Assembly (NCBI GenBank): GCA_944383305.1
Contig: CALWOZ010000023.1
Coordinates: 1 to 42,127, forward strand
Direction: 5' to 3'
Origin: an uncultured Clostridia bacterium
GTDB lineage: Bacteria; Bacillota; Clostridia; Lachnospirales; CAG-274
DNA: 42,127 nt
Of the stretch, positions 1 through 7,717 are shown in pieces. The position numbers and the translations under genes are program-made. The notes under the pieces were generated by a model. The model made no database searches and was not told the DNA's origin. It was given only the letters and a program-made list of their open reading frames with translations. The first letter of the stretch is position 1. Every line of letters begins with the position of its first letter.

Positions 1-201
1 TATAACAAAAATTAAAACAAAAACCCGTTTATAATTTTTGTCTTGAAAAATAAAGTCATAACCTAATTATAAATAATAATTTTTTAGTACTTTGTACTAA
101 AAACGGTTATTCCTAATATTTTTCTATAACAAAAATTAAAACAAAAACCCGTTTATAATTTTTGTCTTGAAAAATAAAGTCATAACCTAATTATAAATAA
201 T
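1..201. repeat. Tandem copies of dispersed repeat A (124-bp period)
   Basis: Bases 1-77 and 125-201 are identical over 77 bp at an offset of 124. The first copy is cut by the window edge. Between them, 81-103 is a perfect hairpin with a 10-bp stem (TTTTTAGTAC / GTACTAAAAA) and a TTT loop. The block GTTTATAATTTTTGTCTTG of this unit reappears, diverged, at 16955-17018 and 41846-41900, so the unit belongs to a dispersed family. It carries no open reading frame of note. The rest of the stretch up to 297 is AT-rich, with a small hairpin at about 244-264 and the ribosome binding site of the next gene. Confidence 0.85.
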
Positions 202-297
202 TATTTTATTATTACTTTTAATTTTATTTTATTAAGTATAAACCTATCAAATATTTAATGATAGTTTATTATAAAACAAGAAAAGAGGTTGATTTTT

Positions 298-1755
298 ATG
301 CTAAAAAAAGTTATTACAAAATCATTAGCTTTTATGATTACGGGTACTCTCTTAATGAGTACATTAGTAGGTTGTACTTCAAATACACAAACTTCTAGTA
401 CCAACACCGGAGATACTACTAACCAAGAAACTCCAATAGACTTAGTTTGGTGGTCAATTGGTAATGAACCAAAAGATTATCAAATGGTAAGTGAAAAAAT
501 TAACGAATATACTTTAGATAAGTTAAACGTTAATTTACAAATTAAATATGCTAGCTGGGGCGAATATAATTCAAAAGTGTCTAAAATCGTACAAAGTGGC
601 GAACCATTTGATATTGCTTTTACCTCTGGTATAGAAAATTATCAAGATTTATTAAATAAAGGCTATTTTATGGACTTAACTGAAATTTTACCTACTGCAA
701 CACCAACTTTATATGATTTTATACCTGAAGATTTATGGACTGGTGTTACTATAAATGGTCAAATTTTAGGAGTTCCTGCTTATAAGGACTCTGCTCAAGC
801 TCAATATTGGATTTGGGATAAGGAAACAGTTGATAGATTAGGCATTGACTATGAAAATATTGAAACTTTACAAGATTTAGAGCCTGCATTACAAAAAATG
901 AAAGAAGATAAACCTAATGAATATCCTTTAATACTTAATGCTAACGAGGGTATTAATGGATTTAACGCTGCTATTAATGGTTATGATGAAATTGTTGTTA
1001 AACCTGCTATTGGTATATCATATCAAGATTCTTCTGCTACAGTAGTTGGTATTTGGGAACAAGAAAATGTTTTAGAAAACTTAAGAATCTTACACGATTG
1101 GTTTAACAAAGGATATATTAATCCTGATGCTGCTACATTATTAGAATTACCTAAAAAACGTGTTTTATCTTCTGCTCAGTCATTTGAGGGTGGTTGGCAA
1201 GATACAGAAATAGGTCATAAATATTTTGGACCTGCTTATTCAACACGAACTATTCAAGGTTCTTTCCTTTCAATATCTGCTGGTTGTAAAAATCCTGAAG
1301 CTGCTTTAAAAGTAATAGAATTAGTTAATACTGATGAATATTTTAGAAATCTTTTAGCTTTTGGTATCGAAGGTACTCATTATGAAAAAACTGGTGAAAA
1401 TACTATTAAAAAGTTAAATGATTCTTATGAAGTTCCTGCTTATACTCAAGGTACATTCTTTAATATGTATGTACAAGACCCTAACCCTGAAACTCAATGG
1501 TCAGATTTACAAGCACTTCAAGAAACTGCTTTTGCTTCTCCTGTTTTAGGTTTTACATTTGATTCTAAAAATGTACAAAATCAAATATCTGCTTGTGCTA
1601 ACATAGAATCAAAATATGCTAGTTCATTAATAACAGGCTCAGCTAATCCAGACGAACTTTTACCTACAATGATTGAAGAATTAAATAATGCTGGATATCA
1701 AGACATTATTCAAGAGGCTCAAAGACAAGTAGATGAGTTTTTAACCAATAGATAA
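298..1755 (+). CDS. ABC transporter substrate-binding lipoprotein (family 1, DUF3502-like C-terminus)
   Basis: This is a 485-aa extracellular solute-binding lipoprotein that would capture a sugar or oligosaccharide outside the membrane and hand it to an ABC permease. The N-terminus is a lipoprotein signal: Lys-Lys, a hydrophobic stretch, then the lipobox LVGC with the acylated Cys at residue 26, followed by a Ser/Thr/Asn-rich linker. The mature part starts with IDLVWWSIGNEP, typical of carbohydrate-binding family 1, and the C-terminal helical region resembles the DUF3502 group. An in-frame TTG at 289 overlaps the AGAGG ribosome binding site (284-288), so ATG 298 is the better start. No permease or ATPase gene lies beside it: the next gene is convergent clpC, so this looks like an orphan receptor. 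The substrate cannot be told. Confidence 0.9.
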   Translation: MLKKVITKSLAFMITGTLLMSTLVGCTSNTQTSSTNTGDTTNQETPIDLVWWSIGNEPKDYQMVSEKINEYTLDKLNVNLQIKYASWGEYNSKVSKIVQSGEPFDIAFTSGIENYQDLLNKGYFMDLTEILPTATPTLYDFIPEDLWTGVTINGQILGVPAYKDSAQAQYWIWDKETVDRLGIDYENIETLQDLEPALQKMKEDKPNEYPLILNANEGINGFNAAINGYDEIVVKPAIGISYQDSSATVVGIWEQENVLENLRILHDWFNKGYINPDAATLLELPKKRVLSSAQSFEGGWQDTEIGHKYFGPAYSTRTIQGSFLSISAGCKNPEAALKVIELVNTDEYFRNLLAFGIEGTHYEKTGENTIKKLNDSYEVPAYTQGTFFNMYVQDPNPETQWSDLQALQETAFASPVLGFTFDSKNVQNQISACANIESKYASSLITGSANPDELLPTMIEELNNAGYQDIIQEAQRQVDEFLTNR

Positions 1756-1760
1756 TTATT

Positions 1761-1781
1761 TTTTGATAAAAAGTATCAAAA
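1761..1781. repeat. Isolated family-A-type hairpin
   Basis: TTTTGATA, a 5-nt loop and TATCAAAA form a perfect 8-bp hairpin followed by TAAAC. The same stem, with the same TAAAC 3' flank, occurs at 41769-41794, and variants occur at 16777-16852. It lies just after the stop codon of the lipoprotein gene and before the true terminator. Confidence 0.55.
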
Positions 1782-1816
1782 TAAACATTTTAAAGTTATA
1801 GTTTAAATAAAAAATA

Positions 1817-1850
1817 AACCCGTCTAATTAGACGGGTTATTTTTTATTTT
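1817..1850. terminator. Bidirectional rho-independent terminator
   Basis: Bases 1817-1838 form a perfect 22-bp palindrome, AACCCGTCTAA / TTAGACGGGTT, followed on + by ATTTTTTATTTTTT and preceded by an A-rich run. It sits between the convergent lipoprotein gene and clpC and can stop both. The clpC stop codon lies inside its T tract. Confidence 0.9.
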
Positions 1851-4303
1851 TTATTAAATACAAATTCTTCTGTATAATCTATACTTACACTATCACCACT
1901 TGCAAATGCTTCGTCAAGATATTTTTCTGCAAATGTATCTTCTACATTTGTTTGTATAGCCCTTCTTAAAGGTCTAGCTCCATAGTTATTGTCATATCCA
2001 AGTTCTACTAATTTATCCATAGCTTTTTCTGTAAATGAAATATCTATATTTAAGTTATCTTTTACACGTTTTATAAGTTCATCTAACATTATCTTAGATA
2101 TTTCTTTAACTTCATCTTTAGATAGAGTATGGAACACAATAATATCATCTATCCTATTTAAAAACTCTGGCTTAAATGTCTTTTTAACTTGCTCCATTAC
2201 ATTTTTCTTCATATCTTCATATTTTTTAATCTCATCTTCAGAGGTTGTAAATCCTAATTTTTTATTTTCTGTTATACTTCTAGCACCAACATTAGATGTC
2301 ATAATTATTACAGTATTTTTAAAGTCTATTTTTCTTCCTTGAGAGTCTGTTATATGTCCATCATCTAAGACTTGTAACAGTAAGTTAAATACATCTGGGT
2401 GAGCTTTTTCTATTTCATCAAATAATATTACTGAATAAGGTTTTCTTCTTATTTTTTCACTTATTTGACCACCATCATCATATCCTACATAGCCAGGAGG
2501 TGAACCTATAAGTTTAGAAACACTATGTTTCTCCATAAATTCACTCATATCTATCCTAATCATTGAACTTTCATCGCCAAATAATACTTCACTTAATGTT
2601 TTAGATAGCTCTGTCTTACCTACACCAGTAGGACCTAAGAATAAAAATGAACCAATAGGTCTTTTTGGATTTTTAAGTCCAACTCTCCCTCTTCTTATAG
2701 CTTTAGCAATAGCTTTGACAGCATCTTCTTGTCCTATTACTCTCTTATGGAGTATTTCTTCCATATTTTTTAGTCTTTGGCTTTCTTCTTCTTGCATTTT
2801 TTTAACTGGTATACCAGTCCAGCCAGCTATAATATCTGCTATTTCTTCTGGTGTAACTACTTGTGCTTCGTTACCATTTTTGTCTTTCCAATTATTTTTT
2901 TCTTCATCTAGTTTTGTTCTTATTTCTTGTTCTTTTATTTTTATTTGGCTTGCTCTTTCATAATTTTCTGTTTTGATAGCTTCTTCTTTTTCCTTAGATA
3001 AATCTACTAATTGTTCTTCTAAATTTTTTATATCTGGTGGCATTGTAAAAGTGCTAAGTCTAACTTTAGATGCTGCCTCATCTAAAACGTCTATTGCTTT
3101 ATCTGGTAAAAATCTATCTGTTATATATCTATTAGATAATTTAACAGCAGCTATTATAGCATCATCTGTTATTTTAACACTATGATGAACTTCATATTTA
3201 TCTCTTAAACATTTTAACATTTTTATAGCATCTTCTTCAGATGGTTCTTCAACTTTTACTGGTTGAAATCTTCTTTCTAAAGCTGCATCTTTTTCTATGT
3301 GTTTTCTATATTCATTTAAAGTTGTAGCACCTATTATTTGTATCTCGCCTCTAGCAAGAGATGGCTTTAATATATTTGAAGCATCAATAGCCCCCTCTGC
3401 ACCACCTGCACCAATTATAGTGTGTATTTCATCTATAAATAATATAACATTATTACTTTCTTTTAATTCTTTTATAATTTTTTTAATTCTTTCTTCAAAT
3501 TCTCCACGATATTTAGACCCAGCCACAACAGACGCTATATCTAAAGATACAACTCTTTTATCTTTTAAAATTTCTGGCACGTCACCTTTTACAATTTTTT
3601 CTGCCAAGCCTTCTGCAATAGCAGTTTTACCAACACCAGGCTCACCTACAAGGCAAGGGTTATTTTTAGTTCGTCTTGATAATATTTGTATAACACGTTC
3701 TATTTCACTATCTCTTCCTTCAATAGGGTCAAATTTATGTTCTGTTGCAAGACTTGTAAAATCTCTACTATATTGGTCTAATGTAGGAGTGTTTGTGTTT
3801 TTATTATTATTTTTTGAGCTTTTATTTATTGGATTACCAGATGCGTTTTCTCCCTCACCAAGCATAACTAGAATATCTTCATATAAAGCCTGAGGATTTA
3901 CACTAAGATTTTGTAATATTTTAATAGCTATACTATCTCCATATAACGCACTAGATTCTTTTATTAATGCTATAAGTATATGTTCTGTACCTATATAATT
4001 TGTACCCATATTTACTGCTTCATCACAACTTCTGTTTAATATTCTTTTCATTCGTGGTGTAAACGCGTCTGAAGATATATATCCTTTTGTGTTAGATTGT
4101 CCTACTAAATTTATTATTTCATTTTTAACATTTTCATATGTTACATTTTTCATTTCTAATGCTTTAGACGCTACACTATTTTTTACATATATAAGTCCAA
4201 GTAATAAATGCTCTGTACCTATATAATTATGCCCTAAATCTGAAGCACTTTTTCCTGAATAGTTTATTACTTCTTCTGCTTTTTTTGTAAATTTTAATTG
4301 CAT
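1844..4303 (-). CDS. clpC: ATP-dependent Clp protease ATP-binding subunit ClpC
   Basis: This is an 819-aa class I Hsp100 unfoldase that feeds proteins, including phospho-arginine-marked ones, to ClpP. Domains in order are a double Clp-N repeat (about 1-150), a poly-Asn linker (about 160-175), AAA-1 with Walker A GEPGVGKT (220-227) and FIDEIH, a middle region with a UVR-type segment (about 427-470), and AAA-2 with Walker A GPTGVGKT (557-564), then the C-terminal ClpB-type domain. The length is normal for ClpC, and the middle region identifies ClpC rather than ClpB or ClpA. The start follows AGGAGG by 9 nt. It is the last gene of mcsA-mcsB-clpC, 12 nt after mcsB, with its stop inside a shared terminator. 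Confidence 0.97.
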   Translation of the reverse strand: MQLKFTKKAEEVINYSGKSASDLGHNYIGTEHLLLGLIYVKNSVASKALEMKNVTYENVKNEIINLVGQSNTKGYISSDAFTPRMKRILNRSCDEAVNMGTNYIGTEHILIALIKESSALYGDSIAIKILQNLSVNPQALYEDILVMLGEGENASGNPINKSSKNNNKNTNTPTLDQYSRDFTSLATEHKFDPIEGRDSEIERVIQILSRRTKNNPCLVGEPGVGKTAIAEGLAEKIVKGDVPEILKDKRVVSLDIASVVAGSKYRGEFEERIKKIIKELKESNNVILFIDEIHTIIGAGGAEGAIDASNILKPSLARGEIQIIGATTLNEYRKHIEKDAALERRFQPVKVEEPSEEDAIKMLKCLRDKYEVHHSVKITDDAIIAAVKLSNRYITDRFLPDKAIDVLDEAASKVRLSTFTMPPDIKNLEEQLVDLSKEKEEAIKTENYERASQIKIKEQEIRTKLDEEKNNWKDKNGNEAQVVTPEEIADIIAGWTGIPVKKMQEEESQRLKNMEEILHKRVIGQEDAVKAIAKAIRRGRVGLKNPKRPIGSFLFLGPTGVGKTELSKTLSEVLFGDESSMIRIDMSEFMEKHSVSKLIGSPPGYVGYDDGGQISEKIRRKPYSVILFDEIEKAHPDVFNLLLQVLDDGHITDSQGRKIDFKNTVIIMTSNVGARSITENKKLGFTTSEDEIKKYEDMKKNVMEQVKKTFKPEFLNRIDDIIVFHTLSKDEVKEISKIMLDELIKRVKDNLNIDISFTEKAMDKLVELGYDNNYGARPLRRAIQTNVEDTFAEKYLDEAFASGDSVSIDYTEEFVFNKK

Positions 4304-4315
4304 ATTAAAAACCTC

Positions 4316-5332
4316 CTATTTATTAAAAACTTCATTAAGATATTTAGCTCTATATATTTCTATATTTTCTTTTTCATTTATGCTAAATCTATCTATAACA
4401 CTAGCTGGCTGTATATTCATCATTATATTATAAATATTTATATCACAAACATCTATTATGTTAGTATCTATTCCAATCCATATATTTGATAAATGTTCCA
4501 TCGCTTCTTTAAAATTTATTTTTTTACAATACTTTATTATACCATAAGAACGGTATATTTTATCTATTATGTCTATATTTTGATTTTCTTTTAAAACATT
4601 TCTAAGTTGTTTTTCCCTTTCTACTATTTGCATAGTTATATTTTTTAAATCTTGTATTATTTCTTTCTCAGATTTTCCTAATGTAACTTGATTTGATATT
4701 TGATATATGCTGCCAAAAGCTTGACTTCCTTCACCGTGCATTCCTCTTAATGTCATACCAAATTTAGATATACTTTCTGATATTGATTGTATATGTCCAT
4801 ATTTTTCTAACATAGGTATATATAACATAAAAGATGCTCTAAGTCCTGTACCTACATTTGTTACACAAGACGTAAGATAACCATATTGTTTATCAAAAGC
4901 ATATGATAAGCTTTCTTCTAAAAGATTGTCTATTCTGTTTGCCTCTTCAAAACATTTTTCTATATTATATCCACTATTTATAGCTTGTATTCTTATATGG
5001 TCTTCTTCATTTATCATAATATTAATATTGTTATTTTTTTCTATTATAATAGCCTTTGGTTTATTGCTTTCTAAAAAATTTGCACTTACAATGTACTTCT
5101 CTAGCATTGTATATTTTTTAATTTTATCAAGGTTATCAAAATCTATTTTTTCAAAATAATTTTTTGTACTTATTCTGTCATTAAATATTGCCTTACTTAT
5201 TATTTCTATTAACTCTTTTGACTGTTCATTGTTTATAGAACTATAAAAAGGATAATCTTTAAGATTTCTTGCAAGGCGTACTCTACTTGATATAATAATA
5301 TTATCATTACTTTTTTGTTCATACCATAACAT
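4316..5332 (-). CDS. mcsB: Protein arginine kinase McsB
   Basis: This 338-aa enzyme belongs to the guanido phosphotransferase fold. It phosphorylates arginine on damaged proteins and so marks them for ClpCP. SSRVRLARNLKDYPF near the N-terminus, VTNVGTGLRASFML mid-protein and RGMHGEGSQAFGSIYQISNQ are characteristic of the family. Its start codon shares one base with the mcsA stop (TAATG), indicating translational coupling to its activator McsA, and clpC follows 12 nt later. The length is close to the usual figure of about 350. In Bacillus this kinase also inactivates the repressor CtsR, but no ctsR lies in this operon, so here its role may be limited to degradation marking. Confidence 0.96.
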   Translation of the reverse strand: MLWYEQKSNDNIIISSRVRLARNLKDYPFYSSINNEQSKELIEIISKAIFNDRISTKNYFEKIDFDNLDKIKKYTMLEKYIVSANFLESNKPKAIIIEKNNNINIMINEEDHIRIQAINSGYNIEKCFEEANRIDNLLEESLSYAFDKQYGYLTSCVTNVGTGLRASFMLYIPMLEKYGHIQSISESISKFGMTLRGMHGEGSQAFGSIYQISNQVTLGKSEKEIIQDLKNITMQIVEREKQLRNVLKENQNIDIIDKIYRSYGIIKYCKKINFKEAMEHLSNIWIGIDTNIIDVCDINIYNIMMNIQPASVIDRFSINEKENIEIYRAKYLNEVFNK

Positions 5333-5814
5333 TACATATCTCCCCTTTCAAGTTCTTTTATCTTATCTCTAAGCTTTATAGCTTCTTCATAATTTTCATT
5401 ATTTATAGCAATATTTAATTTTTCTTTTAAAAGTTTTATACTATCTGTTCTAGGTTTATATGCTTCTAAATTTTTAGGTTGTTTACCTATATGAATACTT
5501 TTTTGTTGAATATCATTAAATATAGGTTCTAGTTTGTCTTTAAATGTGTCATAACAATTGCTACACCCCATTTTTCCACTATTTTTAAATCTTTCAAAAG
5601 TATTGCCACATACATTACATATACAATTTTTTTCATATGTATGATTCAATGTATGACTTGAAAAAAAGCTATTAAAAAAATTGTCTATAAAGCTATTGTT
5701 AATTTTTAAAAGATTAAAACAGCTATCACATAGGTTATAATCTACTTTTACTCCATTTATATTTTGGCTATATTTAACATTAGCTTGATTAACTTTACAT
5801 TTTTCACAAAGCAT
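5332..5814 (-). CDS. mcsA: McsA, zinc-binding activator of McsB
   Basis: This is a 160-aa adaptor with the McsA layout: a first pair of CxxC motifs (CEKC, CDSC), a second pair (CNVC, CSNC), and a C-terminal UVR domain (ENYEEAIKLRDKIKELE) that contacts ClpC. McsA binds zinc and stimulates the kinase McsB. It is the first gene of the mcsA-mcsB-clpC operon. The start at 5814 follows AAGGAGG, and a strong sigma-A promoter with a CIRCE-like operator lies 45-85 nt upstream. The usual first gene of this operon, ctsR, is absent: the next upstream sequence is a hairpin and then an unrelated zinc-ribbon gene. Confidence 0.95.
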   Translation of the reverse strand: MLCEKCKVNQANVKYSQNINGVKVDYNLCDSCFNLLKINNSFIDNFFNSFFSSHTLNHTYEKNCICNVCGNTFERFKNSGKMGCSNCYDTFKDKLEPIFNDIQQKSIHIGKQPKNLEAYKPRTDSIKLLKEKLNIAINNENYEEAIKLRDKIKELERGDM

Positions 5815-5858
5815 AAAAATCCTCCTTTTACAGAAACTATTAAACTTATTACTTTAAC

Positions 5859-5887
5859 AGTATAACATTGTTAGCCATTAAAGTCAA
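5859..5887 (-). promoter_or_regulatory. Sigma-A promoter of mcsA-mcsB-clpC
   Basis: On the minus strand, -35 TTGACT (5882-5887) and -10 TATACT (5859-5864) are separated by exactly 17 nt. The -35 lies inside the spacer of the CIRCE-like inverted repeat, so a bound repressor would block it. Confidence 0.85.
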
Positions 5888-5897
5888 TGAGTGCTAA
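5871..5897. promoter_or_regulatory. CIRCE-like operator (HrcA site)
   Basis: Read on minus: TTAGCACTC, nine bases (ATTGACTTT), then AATGGCTAA. The first arm is a perfect match to the CIRCE consensus TTAGCACTC-N9-GAGTGCTAA. The second arm matches 6 of 9 positions. The spacing is exactly nine. It overlaps the -35 and spacer of the mcsA promoter, the correct place for HrcA repression. I saw no tandem GGTCAAA heptads (CtsR box). Confidence 0.75.
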
Positions 5898-5911
5898 TAA
5901 GTTTTTTAAGT

Positions 5912-5956
5912 AATAGCTTACCTATAACTAAAAGGTTATAGATAAGCTATTTTTTA
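5912..5956. terminator. Strong hairpin with T tract on the + side
   Basis: The stem is 5912-5928 / 5935-5951 (17 bp with one mismatch) with a 6-nt loop, followed on + by TTTTT. It lies between the end of the small zinc-ribbon gene (5964) and the mcsA promoter, both on minus. On minus the tail is ACTTAAAAAAC, which is not a good terminator tail. It may still separate the two minus-strand operons, or it may stop antisense transcription on +. Confidence 0.6.
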
Positions 5957-5963
5957 TGTAAAA

Positions 5964-6104
5964 TTATATTTTTCTCATACATTTTATACATCTTGTTCTT
6001 TTTATACTATTTGCTGTATTACAATGTTTACATATATTAAACTTTCTTATTCCATTTTTATTTTTACATACTTTTAAAGAATAACTAAAATTTATATGTT
6101 CCAT
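5964..6104 (-). CDS. 46-aa zinc-ribbon miniprotein
   Basis: The 46 codons end in CKHC, ten residues, then CIKC, which is the spacing of a single zinc ribbon. The N-terminal half is Lys/Asn-rich and begins MEHINFSYSLKVCK. The start at 6104 has a good ribosome binding site (AGGAG, 5 nt spacing). It starts 12 nt after the stop of another zinc-ribbon gene and is probably the last gene of the nfeD-floA operon. The Cys pattern and the good ribosome binding site make it credible despite its size. It is not a remnant of the upstream gene: the sequence outside the cysteines differs. Function unknown. A role as a zinc-dependent binding module is inference. Confidence 0.7.
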   Translation of the reverse strand: MEHINFSYSLKVCKNKNGIRKFNICKHCNTANSIKRTRCIKCMRKI

Positions 6105-6116
6105 ATATTCTCCTAT

Positions 6117-6548
6117 TTATAAAGTTCTGCCACATTTTAAACAAAATTTATCATTAACATTATTTTTTTGTCCACAAGAATTACATATTCTACATTCTTC
6201 TACATTAGATATATTAGGTATATTATTTCTTGTATCTATTATCTCTTGTTGATTATTATAGTGTGAAGGTTTATCTACATTTTTATTTTCTTCAATCATT
6301 TGCTTAATATTGGCTATCTCTTTTTCTATGTCTACCATTTGTTCATATTTTTCATCAAAATATTTACCTATATTACCACCATAAGAATATATCTCATATA
6401 CTTTTTTCCCTACTTCAATATATATGTTTTTAAGCTTTTCTTCTTGAGAAGATAATTGCATTGTAAGCTTTGTATTTTTTATTATATCTTTAGATGTTTT
6501 GGTAATACTTTTACCTATTTTATTAATCATAGATTTTATTTCTTCCAT
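6117..6548 (-). CDS. Coiled-coil protein with C-terminal zinc ribbon
   Basis: This is a 143-aa cytoplasmic protein. Residues 1-90 are strongly charged and helical (KIGKSITKTSKDIIKNTKL, then a heptad-like stretch KYEQMVDIEKEIANIKQMIE), suggesting a coiled coil. A Asn-rich linker follows, and the C-terminus is a zinc ribbon: CNSC, eleven residues, CLKC. No signal peptide or membrane segment is visible. It lies 27 nt downstream of the diguanylate cyclase gene and 12 nt upstream of the miniprotein, so it is probably cotranscribed with nfeD-floA. Proteins of this build are usually annotated only as zinc ribbon domain-containing; no precise function can be given. Confidence 0.85.
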   Translation of the reverse strand: MEEIKSMINKIGKSITKTSKDIIKNTKLTMQLSSQEEKLKNIYIEVGKKVYEIYSYGGNIGKYFDEKYEQMVDIEKEIANIKQMIEENKNVDKPSHYNNQQEIIDTRNNIPNISNVEECRICNSCGQKNNVNDKFCLKCGRTL

Positions 6549-6575
6549 ATAATCACTCTCTTCTATAATTAAATT

Positions 6576-7673
6576 TTATATTACAACACAGTTTTTAGTA
6601 GATTTTTTTCCTTTATATAAATTAATATCTGCTATCTTTAAAACTTGTTCTATATCATTATTTGTAGGGTTAAATTCTCCTATGCCAAATGTCATAGTGA
6701 CTTTTACAATTTCTTCATTATAACGTGTTTCATAATTTCTTATGTCGTTTAATATTTTTTCACATATTTTTTTAGATTTTTGTAAATCAGAGTTTTTTAA
6801 TAAAATCAAAAATTCTTCTCCACCCCATCTACATACTTCTATATCAAACTTTTGACAATTAAATTTTAATATATCTGCTATTGCCTTTAATATAATATCT
6901 CCACAATTGTGACCATATGTATCATTTATATTTTTAAAGTTATCTATATCACAAATTGCTATTGAAAATATTTCATTATTTTTTTCAAAATTTTGAATAA
7001 TAAATTTAAGCTTTTCATTCATATGCCTTCTATTACTAATATTAGTAAGTTGATCTATATTAGCAATGTTTTTTAATACATCATTTTTATTTTCTAAATC
7101 TTGTTGTATATTTTTCATTTCTGTTAAAAATGAATATACTAAAAATATAAAAATAAAACTCGCACATACTGTATTAAATGTATATAAAGGTTCTTCTATT
7201 CTATCAAAAATAAACTCAAATTCAGCTATTTGTCTATAATTTGTAATTATTTTTGTTAATTGATAATTTAAAACTGTTATACCTATTATAATATGTCCAT
7301 ATATTTCTTTTCTTAATATATTTATAGATACAAAATATATAACTGGTATTAAAGACAATGGATATACATAAAATCCACCTTTCCAACCAATAAAATATGC
7401 ACATAAAGTACTATGCAAAGAAACTTCTATAACTGTAAGAACTATAGTAGCTACAAGATTTGTTTTAACATAATGGAGAAAAAATAAAAAATACATAATA
7501 GCACTAAAAATATTAAATATACCTAAAAATTCTATTCCTTCTATAAAAAACAAAATAGAAAAAAATATATGCAATAATGATGCTAAGGCCATACAAAGTT
7601 TAAAGGATTTTAAAAATGTTACTTTTATTTTTTTTATTTCATCGTTATTATCATCTTGTATAAATTTTCCCAT
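6576..7673 (-). CDS. Membrane-bound diguanylate cyclase (GGDEF)
   Basis: This 365-aa protein makes cyclic di-GMP from two GTP. Residues about 25-185 hold roughly six hydrophobic segments, a membrane sensor module I cannot assign to a named family. A short linker helix (KNIQQDLENKNDVLKNIAN) leads to the GGDEF domain, with DQLTNISNRR, the metal-binding CDIDNFKNINDTYGH and an intact active-site GGEEF at 284-288. The place of the inhibitory I-site (RxxD, upstream of CRW) reads KFDI, so product inhibition may be lost. An in-frame TTG at 7691 sits too close to a GGT site. ATG 7673, 7 nt behind AAGGG, is preferred. It lies between floA and the zinc-ribbon gene in one apparent operon. Confidence 0.9.
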   Translation of the reverse strand: MGKFIQDDNNDEIKKIKVTFLKSFKLCMALASLLHIFFSILFFIEGIEFLGIFNIFSAIMYFLFFLHYVKTNLVATIVLTVIEVSLHSTLCAYFIGWKGGFYVYPLSLIPVIYFVSINILRKEIYGHIIIGITVLNYQLTKIITNYRQIAEFEFIFDRIEEPLYTFNTVCASFIFIFLVYSFLTEMKNIQQDLENKNDVLKNIANIDQLTNISNRRHMNEKLKFIIQNFEKNNEIFSIAICDIDNFKNINDTYGHNCGDIILKAIADILKFNCQKFDIEVCRWGGEEFLILLKNSDLQKSKKICEKILNDIRNYETRYNEEIVKVTMTFGIGEFNPTNNDIEQVLKIADINLYKGKKSTKNCVVI

Positions 7674-7717
7674 ATTTTTACCCTTATTCAAAGACCTTTT
7701 CTTTTTAAAATTTATAT

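Noticed and set aside
168-200. Promoter within the A repeat (TTGAAA ... TATAAA)
   Set aside because: The spacer would be 19 nt and the hexamers are not kept in the other copies (TCGAAC, TTGAAT), so it is not convincing in AT-rich sequence.
289-297. TTG start for the lipoprotein
   Set aside because: It lies directly against the AGAGG ribosome binding site (284-288), with no spacer. ATG 298 has proper spacing and gives a normal lipoprotein signal.
3297-3893. A 198-codon + frame inside clpC
   Set aside because: Antisense shadow of ClpC, whose domains are intact on minus.
7674-7691. TTG start for the diguanylate cyclase
   Set aside because: Its Shine-Dalgarno-like AAGG stands only 3 nt away, whereas ATG 7673 has AAGGG at 7 nt. 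The choice remains somewhat open.
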